DNA of 53,694 nt from Methanosarcina sp. 2.H.T.1A.6 (GTDB taxonomy: Archaea > Halobacteriota > Methanosarcinia > Methanosarcinales > Methanosarcinaceae). Location of the stretch: NCBI RefSeq assembly GCF_000979455.1, contig NZ_JJOY01000013.1, positions 1 through 53,694 of the forward strand. Reading direction: 5' to 3'. Below the pieces are notes generated by a model. That model had not been told where the DNA came from. It worked only from the letters and a program-made list of their open reading frames with translations, and searched no databases. The translations under genes were made by a program, and so were the position numbers. Within the stretch, counting starts at the first letter, position 1. Every line of letters starts with the position of its first letter. Shown one piece after another: positions 48,368 through 53,694 of the stretch.

Positions 48368-48486
48368 ATAGGACTTACGCAGATGAACAAAAAACCAGTA
48401 TTGGGAAGTACCAAACGGTCTACAGCACAATATTCTTGGTAAGCCCTTATGTGCTTGGTTTTACTTATCAAGTGCGTAACTCCTAT
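48368..48486. mobile_element. MITE-like element of about 119 bp
   Basis: Ends ATAGGACTTACGCA (48368-48381) and TGCGTAACTCCTAT (48473-48486) are inverted repeats with one mismatch. Internal sequence is non-coding and partly self-complementary. The GGACTTACGCA end resembles the terminal repeats of several transposon families. A clear target duplication was not seen. Confidence 0.65.
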
Positions 48487-48650
48487 TTGTAGCCCTCACA
48501 GTAGAAATCTACACTTCTCAAACTAGAAAGATGCATAAAATTAGTGTTTAAAAGTGTAATTAATTCGCGAGTTTACTATAATAGGGATTTCTGGCAAAGT
48601 GATATTTGCTAAATTAATCAAGATCCATATGAAAGGTAGTTCTGAAAATT

Positions 48651-50126
48651 ATGCCTTTAAAAAATCTTTTTACTCGTACAATGTCTATAAGCGAAGTTAA
48701 ACGCCAGAGCATTGCCTATTTTTCCAGCACAACAGTATGTACATTTCTTGGTTTTTTAAGCACAATATATTTTGCACATACAATTGGACCTAATATGCTA
48801 GGTACATATTTTATATTTATTGCATATTTTGGTATAATTGACATGATAAGTGATGGTGGTCTTGGCCGTGCTGCTATAAAACGCATCAGTGAAGGAGAAG
48901 AGCAGGAAGAATATTATTCTGCTTTTTTTGTTCTTCGGACAATAATCACCATTTTAATTGTTGCTTCATTGATCATATTTAGAACCTTCATTTCAGATCC
49001 AACAAACCGACAAATTTTCGATTGGCTAATATTGGCTCAGTTTGTTGCACTATTCTACTGCCTGGTATCCAAAGGGATTGCAGGACGTGGAAAAATGGGA
49101 ATATACGCTATAGGTGACCTTGCAAATAATGCATCACGCATAATTATTCAGGTCGTTGCAATATTTTTAGGATACTCGATGGCTGGTCTTGTAGGGGGAT
49201 TTATAGTAGGGTTTGCAATTTCAGCTATAATTCAGCTTAAATTCCTTGACTTACACCTTGCCAAGTTTAAATGGAGACATGTGAAAAGCCTGACTGCGTT
49301 CTCTTTCTGGTTATTCTTGACTTCGACAGGAGTTGTCCTTTATTCTTATGCAGACGTTATTATGATTGGATATTTTATTGACAATTCGAGTGTTGGCATA
49401 TATAAAGTGACCTTCCAGTTAGCAACCTTTGCAACAATTATTACTGCAGTAATTAGCAAAACCCTTTGGCCAAAAGTCAGTCACTGGGGCAAAAAAGGAC
49501 ACGTGGATTCTACAGAGACAGCACTTACACGTGCCTTTACCTTTTCTCTTCTTCTGGCACTGCCCATACTTGCAGGTGGAATATTGTTAGGCGAAAGAAT
49601 GTTGTACTTTTTCTATGGTGAAGAATTCGCATTAGGGCATTTAACTCTTGTAATACTATTATGTGCCCAGTTAGTAAATATATTTCAACAACTCTTTACA
49701 ATGTACCTTGGTGCACTGGATAAGCAAAAAGATTCATTCAAAGTGACAGCTGTTGCTTCAATTGCAAATGTAGGGCTCAATATATTTATGATACCACGTC
49801 TTGGAATTGAAGGAGCAGCCATTGCTACTTTTATTTCTTTGGGAATTAATGCCTTTCTCGCAATGAAAATACTATCTACAATTATGGCTATCAAGATTGA
49901 AAAAAGGAGTCTGATCAACATATTAAAGGCAACAATTTTTATGTCAATTGCTGTTTCAATCTACAAATATTTTGTCCTGTTGGACAATATATGGCTAATG
50001 TTATTACCTATTATATTTGGAGCTTTACTATATATGTACCTCATACTCAAACTTGATTCAAAAATATGTGATGAATTTAAAGATGTCGCTACAAAATTAA
50101 ATATACCATGGCCCCGTCTTTTGTAA
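48651..50126 (+). CDS. Polysaccharide flippase, Wzx-like
   Basis: 491 aa, 12-14 membrane segments. The N-terminal GFLSTIYFAHTIGPNMLGTYFI and central YADVIMIGYFIDNSSVGIYKV are typical. It differs from the flippase at 34772, so the island may export two glycans or carry an old and a new system. The C-terminal ending is matched by the fragment at 32910-33055. Confidence 0.9.
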   Translation: MPLKNLFTRTMSISEVKRQSIAYFSSTTVCTFLGFLSTIYFAHTIGPNMLGTYFIFIAYFGIIDMISDGGLGRAAIKRISEGEEQEEYYSAFFVLRTIITILIVASLIIFRTFISDPTNRQIFDWLILAQFVALFYCLVSKGIAGRGKMGIYAIGDLANNASRIIIQVVAIFLGYSMAGLVGGFIVGFAISAIIQLKFLDLHLAKFKWRHVKSLTAFSFWLFLTSTGVVLYSYADVIMIGYFIDNSSVGIYKVTFQLATFATIITAVISKTLWPKVSHWGKKGHVDSTETALTRAFTFSLLLALPILAGGILLGERMLYFFYGEEFALGHLTLVILLCAQLVNIFQQLFTMYLGALDKQKDSFKVTAVASIANVGLNIFMIPRLGIEGAAIATFISLGINAFLAMKILSTIMAIKIEKRSLINILKATIFMSIAVSIYKYFVLLDNIWLMLLPIIFGALLYMYLILKLDSKICDEFKDVATKLNIPWPRLL

Positions 50127-50536
50127 CTCAAATTTTACAGTTAAACTTGGTGGACATGCAGGCTTCATGTATTCTTAAAAAAATCGTAACTCGTACAGAG
50201 GGTAATATGCAGCTTTAATTTTATCCCCAATTTGACAGAAGCATACATTAGGATGTACAAATGGGCTTCATGCTTCTGTTTTCCCATACAATTCAAAGTT
50301 ACATCGTGTGTCTTTTGATTTCTGACAGTGTTCATTTTTCCTAAAGATACTGTGCCGATTGAATGTGTTTTTCATACATTATAGAAATATTTATTTCGTT
50401 TAAAACTGGTTAACATATGACCCAAATCTCACGACATATATAAACAATGAACCATTTTTGCAATAATGTTTAGTATCAGGGAAAATGTGTTTCCAGCAAA
50501 AACGCCATCAGTAAAAAGGTTGTGAATAAAACAAGT
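50127..50536. other. Spacer without a supported gene
   Basis: AT-rich. No gene or RNA recognised; a minus-strand 67-codon frame from 50632 shows no support. Confidence 0.4.
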
Positions 50537-50982
50537 TACCTGCCGAAAGTAGGATGATGGTGATTTTAGAATAATGCGCCATAATTGTGTGTAGTTGTTA
50601 GGTTTACATACGGTCGAAGCATAATCTCTCATACTAAACTTTATAGGGGCCTCTTAAATTCACTATTTAGCTGGGTGGTTATTTCTCCTTTCTTCTGCCA
50701 ATTAAACCAAATACTATTTTCCCTAAAATTTACATTTCGACCCCCCTTCAAAAATCAAATTGCGTGCGGCCACACCACCCTAAAGAGGCTGTCCGATAAT
50801 TTAATTTTATGTAAAAAATATATAAAAAGTCAGGAATATAAAGCCTTTAAATCGAAAAAGAAGGATTTCAGTTATTACTGACAGTAATTGTCGGACAGCC
50901 TGTAAAGGATTGGGTATTCGTGACCCTCCGCGCTCCCGAAGTAAAAAAGTTCTCCTGAATTAAATCCTGCTTTCGGTAGGTA
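50537..50982. repeat. 19-bp inverted repeats bounding a 446-bp segment
   Basis: TACCTGCCGAAAGTAGGAT (50537-50555) and ATCCTGCTTTCGGTAGGTA (50964-50982) are inverted with two mismatches. The MITE at 50786-50901 lies inside. May be the ends of a small non-autonomous element. Confidence 0.5.
50786..50901. mobile_element. MITE-like element of 116 bp
   Basis: AGGCTGTCCGATAATT (50786-50801) and AATTGTCGGACAGCCT (50886-50901) are inverted repeats with one mismatch. TAAAG occurs on both sides but not at exactly equal distance, so a target duplication is only possible. No coding capacity. Confidence 0.75.
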
Positions 50983-51053
50983 GACGTAAAAATCCATTTA
51001 ATTATTCTATTGATATCGATTTCTTCAGAAATTTTAAAATTAAATTTTAGAGC

Positions 51054-51319
51054 TCATCCCAAAACTTGATTTAACCTCATTATTGCTGCAAACATTACAA
51101 CTCCCAAGTATGATATTTCTTTGATTTCATATCTTGGAAATACTTTCTTGCATGACTCTATCCAGCTAAAGAACCTTTCTACTGCACTTTTCTTTTTGAA
51201 TTCATCCCAATCTACCTTTATTGGTCTTCCTCTTTTCTTTTTCTTTCGATTTCTTATGTTTACTGGTATATTGGACTTTATTCCTCTTCTTCTGTTATAT
51301 TTTCGAATTTCATCTGTAT
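51054..51319 (-). pseudogene. C-terminal half of an IS5-like transposase, split by IS21
   Basis: Minus-strand frame ending at TGA 51054. It reads DEIRKYNRRRGIKSNIPVNI and then KSAVERFFSWIESCKKVFPR before YEIKEISYLGVVMFAAIMRL, which is the DDE transposase C-terminus with the catalytic glutamate in SAVERFFSW. It continues across the IS21 element with the piece at 53518. Confidence 0.85.
51316..51319. repeat. Target duplication of the IS21 element, left
   Basis: GTAT, matched by GTAT at 53518-53521. Confidence 0.8.
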
Positions 51320-51415
51320 TGTCAATGGCGGTTTAATTTTCCCCACTTTGGCCGGTTTAAATTTCCCCACATTCAGATATAAATTTTACTCAATTTATCA
51401 TAAACTCACTCAAAA

Positions 51416-52189
51416 TTACTGATAGATATTTACCGTTTTTATACCCTGTTTTTTCCTTTCTTTCAGCCTGTAACTTTCCCCTTTGATATTAATCGTTGTA
51501 CAATGATGGAGAAGCCTATCAAGCACAGCAGCCGCTATAACATGGTCCTTGAATATCTCTCCCCATTCTCCATATGACTTATTCGATGTCAAGATCATTG
51601 AACTCTTTTCATAACGTCTGGAGATTAGCTGAAATAGGCAGTGAGCTCCTTCTTCATCAAATGGGAGATAGCCTATTTCATCAATTATCAGCACTTTATA
51701 TTTCGTCAAGTCCCTGACCTTCTTTTCAAGAATTCCGTCTCTATTTGCTATTTTCAACCTCTCAATAAGGTTTCCTGTATTCGTAAAGTAAACAGAAATT
51801 CCTGCTTTTACCGCTTCAATCCCAAGAGCAATTGCAAGATGAGACTTTCCAACTCCAGGAGGACCGAGCAAAACAATATTCTCTGCATTATGAACAAATC
51901 TCAACGTTGCAAGGTCTCCTATGACTTTTTTATCAATAGATGACTGAAACTCAAAATCGAATTCTTCAAGCATCTTTTTCACAGGAAAACCTGCACTTTT
52001 CATCCTTCTCTCAATTGCAGCAGCTTCCCTGTGTTTCTTTTCCTGTTCAAACAGATAATCAAGGACTTCCATTGTTGTCTTGCCGTCTCTTGCAGCAACT
52101 TCAAGATAGTTATCCAGAAGCTCTTCAACAGTATTCAGTTTCAGGTACTGCAAGTTATTGTGAAGTCTCTCATAGCTGAAATTGTTCAT
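51416..52189 (-). CDS. istB: IstB transposition helper ATPase
   Basis: 257-aa AAA+ ATPase. Walker A GPPGVGKSHLA (residues about 108-118), Walker B VLIIDEIGYLPF, sensor ILTSNKS. It loads target DNA for the IstA transposase. Overlaps istA by 4 nt (ATGA), indicating coupled translation. Confidence 0.95.
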   Translation of the reverse strand: MNNFSYERLHNNLQYLKLNTVEELLDNYLEVAARDGKTTMEVLDYLFEQEKKHREAAAIERRMKSAGFPVKKMLEEFDFEFQSSIDKKVIGDLATLRFVHNAENIVLLGPPGVGKSHLAIALGIEAVKAGISVYFTNTGNLIERLKIANRDGILEKKVRDLTKYKVLIIDEIGYLPFDEEGAHCLFQLISRRYEKSSMILTSNKSYGEWGEIFKDHVIAAAVLDRLLHHCTTINIKGESYRLKERKKQGIKTVNIYQ

Positions 52190-53436
52190 TCAAAGCCACC
52201 TTCACTAAATGTATCATAGACATCAAGAGACCTCTTTTCAACTTCAGGACTTGAGAACTTCAACAGAATCTGCGAGTCTTTCCTGCATTTTGAATTCTCT
52301 TTAAGAATCTCGCTCAGAAGACCCTGGAAATGTTCCTTTTTCCTTGAAACTCTGCAGTTTCCAGGAAGGATCTCATGTTCACAGATCTTCTCATAATCAA
52401 CATATACCTCTAACTTTCCTTCAAAGCTCTGAAGCTCTGCCGTTCTTCCTGCAAACCTGTAAGGAACAGAATACTTATTTCCAAGGAACGAAATATAACA
52501 ATCTCTGGAGATCTTTCTGGTCTCCTTATGGACAACTTTGTAAGGAGGAACCTGACCCAGAGGGTTCAGGTTCTCCTCCTTAAAGCGTTCAAGAGGGATT
52601 TGATAGGTTGTTCCGTGGACAGTTGAATTTACCCTTTCCAACCACTTGTGAACTTGGGCGTTCAGGCCTTCGAGAGAGGTAAACTGTCTTCCAAGGAAGA
52701 AATCCCTCTTGACGTACCCTACCGTATTTTCAATTTTACCTTTTGTCTGAGGCCTATAAGGCCTACATAAACGTGGAATAAAACCAAAGCATTTGAAGAA
52801 ATCCTCAAACTGTGAGTTCCATTCAGAATCTGATGATTTCAAAGCTCTCCTGATAACAACCTGTTTCATGTTATCGTAGAGAATCTCCTGTGTAAATCCT
52901 CCAAAGTACTCAAAAGCATTCAGATGACACTGGATAAGAGTGGGGGTGTTTATACTCAGTGTAAATTCAACATATCTCATTCTGGAATATCCAAGAATCA
53001 TGTTGAAGCAAAAGAGTTTCTTTACCTTTTCATCAACCTCAACTGTTCCCGTCTCTGCCCAGTCAACCTGAGCCTGTACACCTGGTTTTGTTTCATAACG
53101 GAGTACAGCAGGGATTCCCTTCTTAGGTCGGACTTCTCTTACAAAGTCCTTGACGAGGGTCATTCCTCCATCAAAACCCATTTCTTTGATTTCTCGATAA
53201 AGGCGAGCAGCAGTATAGGGGCCTTCTTTGAGTTTTTCTAGAATATAAGATTTATAAGGGTCAAGCTTGCTCTTTCTTCCGGAACGTTTCTGGGGTTCAG
53301 GTAAGGTTTTCAGGTGGAGATATTTACTCACAGTTTTTCTGTCGAAACCTGTTTGTCTGGCGATTTCACTGATGCTCAAGTTTTGTGAACTTAAATCTCG
53401 TATCAAGAATAAATCCTCCTCTTTCAGCATGATCAC
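52186..53436 (-). CDS. istA: IstA transposase, IS21 family
   Basis: 416 aa. N-terminal helix-turn-helix LSISEIARQTGFDRKTVSKYL (about residues 16-36), then an integrase-type DDE core: QVDWAETG, LYDNMK and KGKIENTVG supply the three acidic residues. Length and arrangement match IS21 transposases; no frameshift seen. ATG 53436 is the likely start; ATG 53430 is also in frame. Confidence 0.95.
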   Translation of the reverse strand: MIMLKEEDLFLIRDLSSQNLSISEIARQTGFDRKTVSKYLHLKTLPEPQKRSGRKSKLDPYKSYILEKLKEGPYTAARLYREIKEMGFDGGMTLVKDFVREVRPKKGIPAVLRYETKPGVQAQVDWAETGTVEVDEKVKKLFCFNMILGYSRMRYVEFTLSINTPTLIQCHLNAFEYFGGFTQEILYDNMKQVVIRRALKSSDSEWNSQFEDFFKCFGFIPRLCRPYRPQTKGKIENTVGYVKRDFFLGRQFTSLEGLNAQVHKWLERVNSTVHGTTYQIPLERFKEENLNPLGQVPPYKVVHKETRKISRDCYISFLGNKYSVPYRFAGRTAELQSFEGKLEVYVDYEKICEHEILPGNCRVSRKKEHFQGLLSEILKENSKCRKDSQILLKFSSPEVEKRSLDVYDTFSEGGFE

Positions 53437-53517
53437 AATCCTCGAACTTTCCTCAAGGATTGAGAATTGGGGAATTTTAATCCGCCGAAAATGGGGAATT
53501 ATTCACTGCCGTTGACA

Positions 53518-53694
53518 GTATCATATATTGCATCAGCTGTCACTTTGGAAGGCCTGTTTACAGGCCTTCCTATAGGTCTCTGTATCTTGAAATTTTTAAG
53601 TGTAGGTACATAAAGCGTGGAGTCATTCTCATTTGCAGGAACAACAATAATAGAGAGGGGTAGCCCCTCTAAATCTACTAAAACGCTTATTTTT
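53518..53694 (-). pseudogene. Central part of the split IS5-like transposase, runs off the window
   Basis: Minus-strand frame reading KISVLVDLEGLPLSIIVVPA, then TLKNFKIQRPIGRPVNRPSK and VTADAIYDT up to the IS21 junction. Removing the IS21 element and one GTAT copy joins it in frame to DEIRKYN at 51319. LVDLEGLPL with the catalytic aspartate is the IS5/IS4 DDE motif. The N-terminus is outside the window. Confidence 0.85.

Larger units (their letters stand above)
51320..53517. mobile_element. Complete IS21-family insertion sequence, 2198 bp
   Basis: Left end TGTCAATGGCGGTTTAATTT and right end (reverse) TGTCAACGGCAGTGAATAAT are inverted, both starting TG. Each end carries two copies of a TTTCCCCAC-type internal repeat, as IS21 elements do. 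It codes istA and istB and is flanked by a 4-bp duplication GTAT. Both genes look intact, so the element may be active. Confidence 0.93.

Noticed and set aside
50429-50632. 67-codon minus-strand frame
   Set aside because: No support beyond being open; overlaps one arm of the 19-bp inverted repeat.

Overview
The window is a piece of a Methanosarcina-type methanogen chromosome. The support is an acetyl-CoA decarbonylase/synthase (cdhABC) operon, a methanogen-only marker protein, archaeal prefoldin beta, archaeal-style Shine-Dalgarno sequences (AGGAGG, GAGGTGAT), TATA promoters and AT-rich spacers full of short tandem repeats. No species name is claimed.

Layout. 1-4700: cdhC (cut by the window edge), cdhB and cdhA on the minus strand, led by a roughly 370-nt leader and a TATA promoter. 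4700-5815: AT-rich spacer. 5815-14240: rhomboid protease and an overlapping unknown gene, a NYN-domain protein, then minus-strand genes for methanogenesis marker 12, DUF2103, a double-ACT protein, phenylacetate-CoA ligase, a DHH phosphoesterase and prefoldin beta. 14667-22441: M42 aminopeptidase, a LeuA/CimA-type synthase with no ordinary start codon, ilvB-ilvN-ilvC with structured leaders and a clear terminator, and a nitroreductase. 22668-22739: tRNA-Arg(CCG). 23001-26801: small membrane protein, lipoprotein, and a convergent NfnA/NfnB-like flavoprotein pair. 27307-29316: a small gene, an ArsR regulator whose repeat-coded tail is frameshifted, and an arsenite methyltransferase. 29440-30844: a tnpB remnant with its hairpin end, then a surface beta-helix protein.

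31.3-50.1 kb is a surface-glycan island: GDP-mannose synthesis (manC), GDP-fucose synthesis (gmd, fcl), UDP-GlcNAc 2-epimerase, a nucleotide-sugar dehydrogenase, a 4-epimerase-like SDR, five glycosyltransferases and two Wzx-like flippases. One glycosyltransferase is interrupted by a single in-frame UAG, which in this genus may be read as pyrrolysine. The island also carries decayed copies: a 45-codon internally deleted manC and a flippase C-terminus.

50.1-53.7 kb is mobile-element territory: a small inverted-repeat element, then an IS5-like transposase gene split by a complete IS21-family element whose 4-bp target duplication restores the reading frame when collapsed.

The strongest leads are the amber-containing glycosyltransferase, a dispersed hairpin family with compensatory base change that links to the tnpB remnant, the A7 slip in the ArsR tail, and the regulatory structures ahead of cdhA and ilvB.
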